A stretch of 5,898 bases of DNA from Candidatus Delongbacteria bacterium. GTDB lineage: Bacteria > UBA4055. The stretch spans positions 1-5,898 of the forward strand of contig WTAK01000313.1 in assembly GCA_013139625.1 (NCBI GenBank), written 5' to 3'. The first letter of the stretch is position 1. Each line of letters opens with the position of its first letter. The notes beneath the pieces are model-generated. The model was not told the origin of the DNA. It worked only from the letters and a program-made list of their open reading frames with translations, and made no database searches. Of this stretch, positions 1 through 5,898 are shown piece by piece. The position numbers and the translations under genes are program-made.

Positions 1-1
1 G

Positions 2-97
2 TTCATAAAGAAAATTGAAGGATGCTTTTTCAGTGTAATGGGATTCCCGATACCTTTATTCTCACAGAAAATGTATAAATTAGGATATGAGTTATAA
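2..97 (+). CDS. maf: Maf-family nucleoside triphosphate pyrophosphatase, C-terminal end only
   Basis: Reading from base 2 gives 31 codons ending in TAA at 95-97. The peptide contains FIKKIEGCFFSVMGFP, which matches the conserved C-terminal strand of Maf proteins (family pattern roughly F-I-x-K-I-x-G-x-y-x-x-V-x-G-L-P, then a short helix). The rest of the gene lies upstream of the window, so no catalytic residues can be checked. Maf proteins are cytoplasmic house-cleaning pyrophosphatases that hydrolyse dTTP, UTP or modified NTPs to the monophosphate and pyrophosphate. The usual Leu of 'GLP' is Phe here, a mild change. The stop overlaps the next gene's start by 11 bases, so the two are probably cotranscribed and translationally coupled. 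The identification rests on one short but characteristic motif. Confidence 0.75.
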   Translation, partial: FIKKIEGCFFSVMGFPIPLFSQKMYKLGYEL

Positions 98-728
98 ATT
101 GAGAAACTATTTTAACATATTTATCATTTTAGCTTCAACGGTTTTATTGTTTGGACAAAACTGGAAAGATCTTGGTTTTCAAGCTTTGAAAAATAATGAT
201 AGTCAAAATGCGATATTATACTACACTGAAGCTATTAAACTTGATCCCGGAGATGATAATTCTTTCACTAACCGTGCCTTAGCTTACTCAAAATTGAAAG
301 ATTACGATAATGCTATTAACGATTTCACCTATGCTTTAAGCATGAAACCATCTGATCCGGTGATCGCATATAACAGCAGAGGTTTGGTTTACTATAAGTT
401 GAAACAGTACGAAAAAGCAGTTGATGATCATACAAATGCTATAAAATTCAACCCAAAACATAGGATCGCTTACTATAACAGGGGACTTGCGTTAAAAAAA
501 TTAAAAAGATACAATGAAGCAGTTGAAGATTATAGTAAAGCTATTGAACTTGGATTGAAAATAGCTACTGTATATTATGGCAGAGCTCTTGCCTATAGAC
601 AGTTAAAGAAAAATCTCGAAAGTTCTGAAGATTTCAATGAATATATTAAATTGAATGGCAACAAAGATGGTGATGCCGAGGAAATTAGAGATCAGATAAA
701 AGCACTGGGGTATGAACCTAAATATTAA
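87..728 (+). CDS. Secreted tetratricopeptide-repeat protein (five TPRs)
   Basis: This 213-residue protein starts with a signal peptide. Residues 1-8 carry Lys and Arg, residues 9-22 are hydrophobic (IFIILASTVLLF), and cleavage probably falls around Gly23/Gln24. No lipobox Cys is present, so it should be a soluble exported protein, probably periplasmic. The rest is almost entirely TPR, with five 34-residue units at about 25-58, 59-92, 93-126, 127-160 and 161-194. They show the usual pattern (for example AYNSRGLVYYKLKQYEKAV and YYNRGLALKKLKRYNEAV), followed by a short tail. TPRs bind peptides or partner proteins and there is no enzymatic domain, so the partner cannot be predicted. ATG 87 is the first start after an in-frame TAG at 81-83. 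An AGGA at 82-85 is too close to be a good Shine-Dalgarno, so coupling to the overlapping maf stop is likely. The next gene's product has closely similar repeats. Confidence 0.85.
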   Translation: MSYKLRNYFNIFIILASTVLLFGQNWKDLGFQALKNNDSQNAILYYTEAIKLDPGDDNSFTNRALAYSKLKDYDNAINDFTYALSMKPSDPVIAYNSRGLVYYKLKQYEKAVDDHTNAIKFNPKHRIAYYNRGLALKKLKRYNEAVEDYSKAIELGLKIATVYYGRALAYRQLKKNLESSEDFNEYIKLNGNKDGDAEEIRDQIKALGYEPKY

Positions 729-729
729 T

Positions 730-2157
730 ATGATAAATTCTATAAAAAATAAAATATTAGCTTTTCTTTTGATCCTTTGTGCCGTGACTTTGATGGCAGA
801 TGATTCTATCTCACTTAAAGGGAAGATAATTACAATTGAATGCAAAGGAGTATCATACATCGGTTCCGGAATAACTGTGGACGATGCTAAGAAATTTGCT
901 ATTAACGATGCAAAAAGAAATGCTCTTGAGCAAGTCGGAACATATCTCGAATCAAATATGACTATCTTAAACCATATAGTTACAAAGGATGAAATACAGA
1001 CATATACCGCAGGCATTCTGAAGACTGATGTGTTATCCACCAAGAAAAAAGTTGTTAATGATGTATTTGCCATTGAAGTTAAAGTTAAATGTAAAATCGA
1101 TACTAAATTCCTTGATGACAGACTAAGTAAGATTAGTGATGACTCTCAACTGAAAAAAACTCTTGAAGAACAAAAGAAGCTAAACGATGAACTTACCAAG
1201 CAGATAAAAGAACTTAAGAAGCGAAATAAAGGTTTTAAGAAAAAAAGTAAAAAAATTGCTAGATCTCTTGAGTCAAGTGATTGGTTTGATATGGGATATG
1301 AGGCTTATCAAAAAGAACAATACGATATCGCGATAAAGAATTATAATAAAGCAATTTTATTAGATTCCGGCATTGCAGTAGCGTACAACAACAGAGGACT
1401 TGTTTATTTTGCCATGAAAGAATATGCAAAAGCTGTTAAAGATTTTAATAAAGGCATTAAATTAGACCCGAAATTAGCAATGATATATAACAACGTAAGC
1501 CTTGTCTATTACAACTTAAAGCAATATGAAAAAGTTGTAAAATTCTTCACTAAAGCTCTCAAGATAGATCCAACTCTTGAGCAAGTTTATTATAACAGAG
1601 GATTTGCTTACTATAAGTTGAAAGATTACCCTAAATGTATTCAGGATTTAAAACAATATCTAAAAATGAGTACAAACAAAAACGGTGAAGATTATAGAGT
1701 AGAACGATTTATAAAAAAACTCCGAACTACAATAACAATGCCTGATCTTGGGGGAAAAGAATTAAATAATTCTATAAGCGAACTTAACAATCTTGGTATT
1801 GATAATATTACAAAAGATTTTGAATCAAGTGATAGCGTAAATAAAGGCTATATCATCAAATGTTCTCCTTCTTTCGGAGAAGAAGGAAACAATATCGATG
1901 GTGTTAAATTGACGATTAGCAATGGACCTTCGATTCAATATTTTACTATGCCAAATCTATATAACAAGTCTATTTCTCAAGCTAAGCAATTGATCAAAGA
2001 TGCAAATTTAATTGTTGGAAAAATTACAAGAGTGACTGATATTGATAAAGGTTTTGATCGGGTTATTGGGCAATCTATCAAAAGAGGTATTAAAGTTGAG
2101 CAGGGAACTGTTATCGATATAATTCTTAATGTCGAAGCTAGAGATAACGAGTGGTAG
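730..2157 (+). CDS. Secreted protein with FlgT_N-like domain, coiled coil, four TPRs and two PASTA domains
   Basis: The protein is 475 residues from ATG 730. An in-frame ATG at 712 would add six residues. I prefer 730 because MINSIKNKILAFLLILCAV then forms a standard signal peptide, cleaved near LMA/DDS (residue 23), and because it starts one base after the previous stop (726-728). Residues about 27-125 resemble the N-terminal domain of flagellar assembly protein FlgT and related envelope proteins: AKKFAINDAKRNALEQVGTY, a TYTAGIL segment, then alternating strands ending VFAIEVKVKCKID. Residues 135-180 are a Lys/Glu-rich coiled coil. Four TPRs occupy about 183-216, 217-250, 251-284 and 285-318. 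Two PASTA domains follow at about 337-399 (MPDLGGK to LTISNGP) and 407-468 (MPNLYNK to VIDIILNV). PASTA domains usually bind muropeptides or stabilise PknB-type kinases and PBPs; here there is no kinase or transpeptidase. An envelope scaffold or peptidoglycan-contacting role is inference. Confidence 0.85.
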   Translation: MINSIKNKILAFLLILCAVTLMADDSISLKGKIITIECKGVSYIGSGITVDDAKKFAINDAKRNALEQVGTYLESNMTILNHIVTKDEIQTYTAGILKTDVLSTKKKVVNDVFAIEVKVKCKIDTKFLDDRLSKISDDSQLKKTLEEQKKLNDELTKQIKELKKRNKGFKKKSKKIARSLESSDWFDMGYEAYQKEQYDIAIKNYNKAILLDSGIAVAYNNRGLVYFAMKEYAKAVKDFNKGIKLDPKLAMIYNNVSLVYYNLKQYEKVVKFFTKALKIDPTLEQVYYNRGFAYYKLKDYPKCIQDLKQYLKMSTNKNGEDYRVERFIKKLRTTITMPDLGGKELNNSISELNNLGIDNITKDFESSDSVNKGYIIKCSPSFGEEGNNIDGVKLTISNGPSIQYFTMPNLYNKSISQAKQLIKDANLIVGKITRVTDIDKGFDRVIGQSIKRGIKVEQGTVIDIILNVEARDNEW

Positions 2158-2177
2158 AGACACAGCACTTTGTGTCT
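2158..2177. repeat. Perfect short inverted repeat (hairpin) between genes
   Basis: AGACACA at 2158-2164 pairs perfectly with TGTGTCT at 2171-2177, leaving a 6-base loop. It begins at the base after the TAG stop of the TPR-PASTA gene. The downstream flank is A-rich, with no T-tract, so it does not look like an intrinsic terminator on the + strand. There is also no A-tract just before it that would serve a - strand terminator. It could be an mRNA processing or stability hairpin, or the remnant of a dispersed intergenic palindrome. I see no second copy in this window. Confidence 0.6.
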
Positions 2178-2184
2178 AAAAAAC

Positions 2185-2188
2185 GAGG
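2185..2188 (+). promoter_or_regulatory. Shine-Dalgarno (GAGG) for the carbonic anhydrase-like gene
   Basis: GAGG lies 10 bases before ATG 2199. It marks 2199, not the ATG at 2239 in the other frame, as the true start of the broken gene. The peptide from 2199 also matches the family's N-terminus. Confidence 0.65.
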
Positions 2189-2198
2189 AAAATTAACA

Positions 2199-2703
2199 AT
2201 GATATACGAATTCAAAGGAATTAAACCTGAAATAGCTGATGATGTCTTCGTTGCACCTTCTGCAGACATTATTGGAAGAGTTAAGATCGCTAAAGGAATC
2301 CAGTATTTGGTTTAATGTAACTATCAGAGCAGATGTTGATGATGTGATCATCGGCGAAAATGTAAGCATCCAGGATAATTGCTGTTTACATCAAACTGCA
2401 GGATATCCTTTAGAAATTGGAAATAATGTTACTGTCGGACATGCAGTTACATTGCACGGTTGTAAAATTGCTGATAATACACTTATCGGTATGGGTGCAA
2501 CTATACTTGATGATGCTAAAATAGGGAAAAATTCAATCGTTGCAGCAGGATCAGTTGTACTTGAGCATAAATCATATCCTGATTTTTCACTGATTGGTGG
2601 TGTTCCTGCAAAGATATTAAGAAAATTACCTGAAGACACAGAAGATAAATTGTATAAACATGCACTAAGTTATGTAAATTATGCAAAAGAATATAAAAAA
2701 TAA
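2199..2703 (+). pseudogene. Gamma-carbonic anhydrase-family (left-handed beta-helix) protein, frameshifted near 2298
   Basis: From ATG 2199 the frame reads MIYEFKGIKPEIADDVF and on to VKIAKG, the usual N-terminus of YrdA/PaaY/gamma-CA-like hexapeptide proteins. It then stops at 2313-2315, giving a 38-residue product. Skipping one A at about 2298 joins it to the +1 frame, which continues GSSIWFNVTIRADV and runs to TAA 2701-2703. The repaired protein is 167 residues, close to the family's usual 170-180. In repaired numbering it keeps Arg43 and Asp45, Gln58 and Asp59, and the three metal-binding histidines His64, His81 and His86. These correspond to the Arg59/Asp61, Gln75/Asp76 and His81/117/122 positions known in archaeal Cam. 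Left-handed helix hexapeptides run to about residue 140, then a C-terminal helix. Members bind Zn or Fe; many have weak or unproven carbonic anhydrase activity, so bicarbonate chemistry is not assured. Everything else is intact, so the break is either a recent mutation or a sequence error. It lies 18 bases before pnp in the same operon. Confidence 0.85.
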
Positions 2704-2712
2704 AAATAAATA

Positions 2713-2716
2713 GGAG
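2713..2716 (+). promoter_or_regulatory. Shine-Dalgarno (GGAG) for pnp
   Basis: GGAG lies five bases before ATG 2722, in TAGGAGAAACA. It supports 2722 over the in-frame ATG at 2740, which is preceded only by a run of A. Confidence 0.75.
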
Positions 2717-2721
2717 AAACA

Positions 2722-4818
2722 ATGTTTTTTTCAAAAAAAATGAAACTCGGTGACAAGGAATTAGTCCTTGAATCCGGTAAAATGGCAAGACAGGCAAACG
2801 GGTCTGCTTATTTAAAATATGGCGATAATATACTGCTTGTAACAGTATGTGGTAAAAAAGAACCTGCGGTAGGATATGATTTCTTTCCACTAACAGTAGA
2901 ATACAGAGAGAAAATGTATGCATCAGGAAAGATCCCCGGTGGATTCATAAAAAGAGAAGCAAGACCTTCAATGAATGAAATACTCAGTGCAAGAATAATT
3001 GACAGACCGATTCGTCCGTTATTTCCTGAAGGATTCAAAAATGAAGTTCAAGTGATCTGTAATATCCTATCATCTGAAGGTGACATGATGATGGACACAT
3101 TTGGTATCATCGGTACATCACTGGCAGTAAATCTTTCTGATATCCCTTTCTCGCAGCCAATTGCAGGTGTTAGAGTTGGTAGATTGGATGGTAAGCTAAT
3201 AGCGAATCCAACAACAGACCAGATGAAAGAATGTGATATCGAACTTGTTTTAAGTGGTGGTAAAGGATTTATCTCAATGGTAGAGGGAGAATCTCATGAA
3301 ATATCTGAAACTGAACTTTTAGAAGCTGTTGAATTTGGCCAAAAAATCATTAATAAAATCTGCGATTTCCAGGCAAAGATTATTAAAGAATTCGGAAAAA
3401 AGAAATTTGAATTTACAATTCCTGAAATACCTGAAGATATTAAAAAGAAAGTAACAAAACTTTCAAATGCTAAGATCAAGAAATTTGTAAAACTTAAAGA
3501 TAAAGAAGTAAGAAATGAAACAAGAAGAGAGCTTTACATTGAAATTGATGAAGCACTTGCTGAAGAATTTCCTGATTCAAAAAAGATATTCCATGAAATA
3601 ATGCATGATCTTGAAAAAGATATCGTCAGAGGAAATATCATTAAGAATAAGAAAAGAATTGATGGCAGAAAACCCGATGAGATCAGACAAATTACTTGTG
3701 AATTAGATATTTTACCAAGAGTTCACGGATCTGCTTTATTCACAAGAGGTGAAACTCAAAGTCTTGGAGTTTGTACTTTAGGTGGAGATATGGATTCTCA
3801 GATGGTTGAGAATATCTATGACAAGTATGATCAAAAATTCTATTTGCATTATAATTTCCCTCCATTTTCAGTTGGAGAAGTAAAACGTATCATGGGTGTT
3901 TCTAGAAGGGAAGTAGGACACGGTCATTTAGCAGAGAGATCATTCTATCCGGTGATGCCAACAGAAGCAGATTTCCCTTACACTATCAGACTTGTATCTG
4001 AGATCTTAGAATCAAACGGATCATCATCTATGGCATCTGTATGTTCTAACTCACTTGCAATGATGGCAGCAGGTGTCCCAATTAAAAAAGCAGTTTCAGG
4101 AATTGCAATGGGTCTTATTAAGGAAGGTAAAGATGTAGTAATACTTTCAGATATTCTTGGTGAAGAAGATCATCTTGGAGATATGGACTTTAAAGTAACG
4201 GGAACAAATGATGGTATCTGTGCTTATCAAATGGATATTAAGGTACAGGGTATTTCTTTTGAGATAATGAAAGCTGCTTTAGAACAAGCAAAAGCTGGCA
4301 GAGAACATATTCTTGGAATTATGAATGATACTATTCAAGAATCAAGAACAGAACTTGCAACACACGCTCCGAGAATTATAAATTATAGTATACCAAAAGA
4401 TGAAATAGCGTTGCTTATCGGTCCAGGTGGAAAAACAATAAAAGGTATCATTGCTGACTTTGACGTAAAAGTAAATGTCAATGACGATGGACTTGTTAAG
4501 ATTCTATCTGAAGGTGAGAATGGTGAAAAAGCTCTAGCTTATATCAAGCAGATGTTTGCAAAACCTGAAAAAGATATGATTTACGAAGCAACTGTTAAAT
4601 CGGTAAAACCTTTCGGTGCATTTGTTGAGATCCTGCCAAGACAAGAAGGTCTTGTTCATGTTTCTGAGATCGCAATTGAAAGAGTTAATAACATTGATGA
4701 TTATATAAAAGTCGGTGATGTAATAAAGGTAAGATACAAAGGTAAGGATAAGCAGGGTAGAATACAGCTTGCTAGAAAAGAGCTTCTACTTGAAGAAAAG
4801 AAAAAGGCTGAAAAGTAA
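2722..4818 (+). CDS. pnp: Polyribonucleotide nucleotidyltransferase (PNPase)
   Basis: This 698-residue protein is full length for bacterial PNPase (about 700). PNPase degrades RNA 3' to 5' by phosphorolysis, releasing nucleoside diphosphates, and can add 3' tails; it acts as a cytoplasmic homotrimer, often in the RNA degradosome. The first RNase PH core spans about 8-145, with the conserved GKIPGGFIKREARPS and RIIDRPIRPLFPEGF. An all-helical linker covers about 150-300. The second core, about 305-540, contains HYNFPPFSVGE, GHGHLAERS and LGEEDHLGDMDFKV. Asp483, Asp489 and Lys491 match the catalytic Asp486, Asp492 and Lys494 of the E. coli enzyme by motif alignment. A KH domain follows at about 552-610, with its GPGG loop at 567-570, then an S1 domain at about 618-690 (KPFGAFVEI, GLVHVSEI) and a Lys/Glu-rich tail. 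It is the last gene of the operon, 18 bases after the carbonic anhydrase-like gene. The common partner rpsO is not adjacent upstream or downstream. Confidence 0.98.
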   Translation: MFFSKKMKLGDKELVLESGKMARQANGSAYLKYGDNILLVTVCGKKEPAVGYDFFPLTVEYREKMYASGKIPGGFIKREARPSMNEILSARIIDRPIRPLFPEGFKNEVQVICNILSSEGDMMMDTFGIIGTSLAVNLSDIPFSQPIAGVRVGRLDGKLIANPTTDQMKECDIELVLSGGKGFISMVEGESHEISETELLEAVEFGQKIINKICDFQAKIIKEFGKKKFEFTIPEIPEDIKKKVTKLSNAKIKKFVKLKDKEVRNETRRELYIEIDEALAEEFPDSKKIFHEIMHDLEKDIVRGNIIKNKKRIDGRKPDEIRQITCELDILPRVHGSALFTRGETQSLGVCTLGGDMDSQMVENIYDKYDQKFYLHYNFPPFSVGEVKRIMGVSRREVGHGHLAERSFYPVMPTEADFPYTIRLVSEILESNGSSSMASVCSNSLAMMAAGVPIKKAVSGIAMGLIKEGKDVVILSDILGEEDHLGDMDFKVTGTNDGICAYQMDIKVQGISFEIMKAALEQAKAGREHILGIMNDTIQESRTELATHAPRIINYSIPKDEIALLIGPGGKTIKGIIADFDVKVNVNDDGLVKILSEGENGEKALAYIKQMFAKPEKDMIYEATVKSVKPFGAFVEILPRQEGLVHVSEIAIERVNNIDDYIKVGDVIKVRYKGKDKQGRIQLARKELLLEEKKKAEK

Positions 4819-4828
4819 ATGTAAATCT

Positions 4829-4872
4829 TAAATCAAACCGCTTTAACAGCGGTTTGATTTATTTTTCTTTTT
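4829..4872 (+). terminator. Rho-independent terminator after pnp
   Basis: A perfect 14-bp stem pairs 4829-4842 (TAAATCAAACCGCT) with 4848-4861 (AGCGGTTTGATTTA) around a 5-base loop, TTAAC. The T-rich tract TTTTTCTTTTT follows at 4862-4872. It lies 10 bases past the pnp stop and is the only clear transcription end in the window, so it closes the operon. Confidence 0.92.
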
Positions 4873-4874
4873 AA

Positions 4875-4912
4875 TTGCTTTATTGATTTAAACATTTATA
4901 TTCTTCTTTAAT
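4875..4912 (+). promoter_or_regulatory. Possible sigma-70-like promoter for the cyclase gene
   Basis: Two overlapping weak candidates lie between the terminator and the cyclase. One is TTGCTT at 4875-4880 with TATATT at 4897-4902 (16-base spacer). The other is TTGATT at 4883-4888 with TTTAAT at 4907-4912 (18-base spacer). The DNA is so AT-rich that such matches arise easily. A promoter is nonetheless expected here, because the terminator isolates the next gene. The rest of 4913-4983 shows no clear operator and no Shine-Dalgarno before ATG 4984. Confidence 0.3.
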
Positions 4913-4983
4913 TAATAAAAGCAGATTCATAAAAGTACCAAACGTAATTAAATGTAATATTTACTTAAAATAAGATTACTAAT

Positions 4984-5898
4984 ATGGCAGATACTACAAT
5001 CAGAAAACTTAGGGCGATCATGTTCACCGACATTGTCGGTTATACTCTTTTGATGCAGCATGATGAAACTGAAGCCCTCAAACTACTTCAAAAGCACAAA
5101 GATCTTGTCAAAGAGATAGTTGAAAAGTTTGGCGGTAAGATTATTAAGCATATAGGAGATGAAATTCTTATTGAATCCGAATCTGCTGTTATGTTAGTGT
5201 ATTCAGCTCAGGAACTTCAAAAAAGACTTTCTGAAAGAAATGCATCTGTTCCAAAAAGTAGAGAACTTTGGGTAAGGATTGGAATTCACATTGGTGATGT
5301 TGTTTTCCAAGATAATGATATCTTCGGCGATGGTGTTAATATTGCCTCGAGATTGAGACCTTTGGCAGATCCCGGAGGAATTTGTATATCACATTCTGTT
5401 CTACGGTTATTGGGAAACCAAAATGAGATACAAACAAGTTTTCTTGGTTTAAAAAAATTAAAGAATATCGATGATAAAGTTAAGGTCTATAATGTACAGG
5501 TTGATACTAGCTACCAACCTAGTTTTGGCTCTAGCAAACCCTTTCTTGGGGAAGGTAACTCATCATGGCCAAAATATATCCTCTTTTCAGTTGCAGCAAT
5601 ATTTATTGGCATAATTCTTTATTTTACAGTTTTTAATGGTAAGTATGCTGATTATGAATTGGACTTTTACAAAGGGGATTTATTGTCTGCATATGAAAAA
5701 ACATCTGATGATAAAGAACTTGATGATATAAAAGAGCATTACTTTCATATTTTATCTGCAACCGGACTTCAAGGGGAACAATTAAAGCAAGAATACAGAT
5801 CTCTTGTAAAATCGAATCCATACTCTCCGGAAGCAATTTTTTATCTAGGACTTACATACTCTCTTTTTTCAACTAGTGAATCTCAAATAGATAGTTCG
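4984..5898 (+). CDS. Membrane-anchored class III adenylate/guanylate cyclase, probable TPR C-terminus (3' end outside window)
   Basis: From ATG 4984 the frame stays open for 305 codons to the window edge with no stop, so the gene is incomplete. Residues about 8-172 form a class III nucleotide cyclase domain, making cAMP (or cGMP) from the NTP. FTDIVGYT supplies metal-binding Asp16. KHIGDE gives Lys55 and the second metal Asp59. DIFGDGVNIASRL gives Asp112 and the transition-state pair Asn119 and Arg123. The Lys55/Asp112 pair is the adenine-specifying type, so ATP is the likely substrate. All catalytic positions are present. Residues about 198-217 (YILFSVAAIFIGIILYFTVF) form one membrane helix, putting the cyclase in the cytoplasm and the following part outside. 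The segment near 284-296 (NPYSPEAIFYLGL) looks like the start of a TPR. ATG 4984 is the first start after an in-frame TAA at 4966-4968; no good Shine-Dalgarno precedes it. It probably starts its own transcription unit. Confidence 0.92.
   Translation, partial: MADTTIRKLRAIMFTDIVGYTLLMQHDETEALKLLQKHKDLVKEIVEKFGGKIIKHIGDEILIESESAVMLVYSAQELQKRLSERNASVPKSRELWVRIGIHIGDVVFQDNDIFGDGVNIASRLRPLADPGGICISHSVLRLLGNQNEIQTSFLGLKKLKNIDDKVKVYNVQVDTSYQPSFGSSKPFLGEGNSSWPKYILFSVAAIFIGIILYFTVFNGKYADYELDFYKGDLLSAYEKTSDDKELDDIKEHYFHILSATGLQGEQLKQEYRSLVKSNPYSPEAIFYLGLTYSLFSTSESQIDSS

Noticed and set aside
603..1073. Open frame of 156 codons on the - strand with hydrophobic stretches
   Set aside because: It lies antisense to the signal peptide and FlgT_N-like domain of a well-supported gene; it has no family resemblance, and low-complexity AT-rich coding DNA gives such shadows.
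2239..2298. ATG 2239 as the true start of the carbonic anhydrase-like gene
   Set aside because: The 20 residues from 2239 do not match the family and no Shine-Dalgarno precedes it, while the frame from 2199 supplies the expected N-terminus after a GAGG.
2286..2300. Programmed ribosomal frameshift site in the carbonic anhydrase-like gene
   Set aside because: There is no recognised slippery motif, rare-codon/stop pause at the shift point or evident downstream stimulatory structure, and this family is not known to use recoding.
2516..2923. Open frame of 135 codons on the - strand spanning the start of pnp
   Set aside because: It runs antisense through two conserved genes and their Shine-Dalgarno, with a biased Leu/His/Phe composition typical of a shadow frame.
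4949..4966. Imperfect palindrome GTAA-TAT-TTAC upstream of the cyclase as a regulator-binding site
   Set aside because: Only four base pairs match on each side, in very AT-rich DNA, and it fits no known operator such as the CRP/FNR consensus.
5633..5836. Short - strand open frame near the right end
   Set aside because: It is antisense to the cyclase gene's transmembrane and C-terminal coding region, which stays open to the window edge; it is a shadow.

Overview
The window is AT-rich, gene-dense bacterial DNA. Every supported gene lies on the + strand. Gene content suggests a Gram-negative-type, probably anaerobic or uncultivated lineage of the FCB or Cloacimonadota/Delongbacteria kind. The hints are secreted TPR proteins, a signal peptide ending just before Gln-Asn, a membrane-anchored class III cyclase with a probable TPR-like C-terminus, and low GC. 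This placement is inference from gene style only; no rRNA or other decisive marker is present.

Bases 1-4873 look like one operon. It opens with the last 31 codons of a Maf-type nucleotide pyrophosphatase (2-97). Next comes a small secreted TPR protein (87-728), whose start overlaps the maf stop by 11 bases. A larger secreted protein follows (730-2157, or from 712), combining a FlgT_N-like domain, a coiled coil, four TPRs and two PASTA domains. After a 41-base gap holding a perfect 7-bp hairpin comes a gamma-carbonic anhydrase-family gene (2199-2703). It is broken by one apparent extra A near 2298, yet all its metal ligands are intact. Polynucleotide phosphorylase, pnp (2722-4818), follows with a good Shine-Dalgarno sequence. 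A strong 14-bp intrinsic terminator (4829-4872) ends the operon.

A 165-base intergenic stretch (4819-4983) holds the terminator and a weak promoter candidate. After it, a class III adenylate/guanylate cyclase (4984 to the window end, incomplete) begins a new transcription unit. It has an N-terminal catalytic domain, one membrane helix and the start of a helical, probably TPR-like region beyond the membrane. It has no stop codon in the window.

Maf and PNPase are housekeeping nucleotide and RNA enzymes. The two TPR proteins sit between them as accessory exported scaffolds and are probably translated in tandem. Points most worth a second look are the FlgT_N-TPR-PASTA architecture, the single-base frameshift in the carbonic anhydrase-like gene, the intergenic palindrome and the cyclase architecture. 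No mobile element, CRISPR array, tRNA or rRNA was seen.
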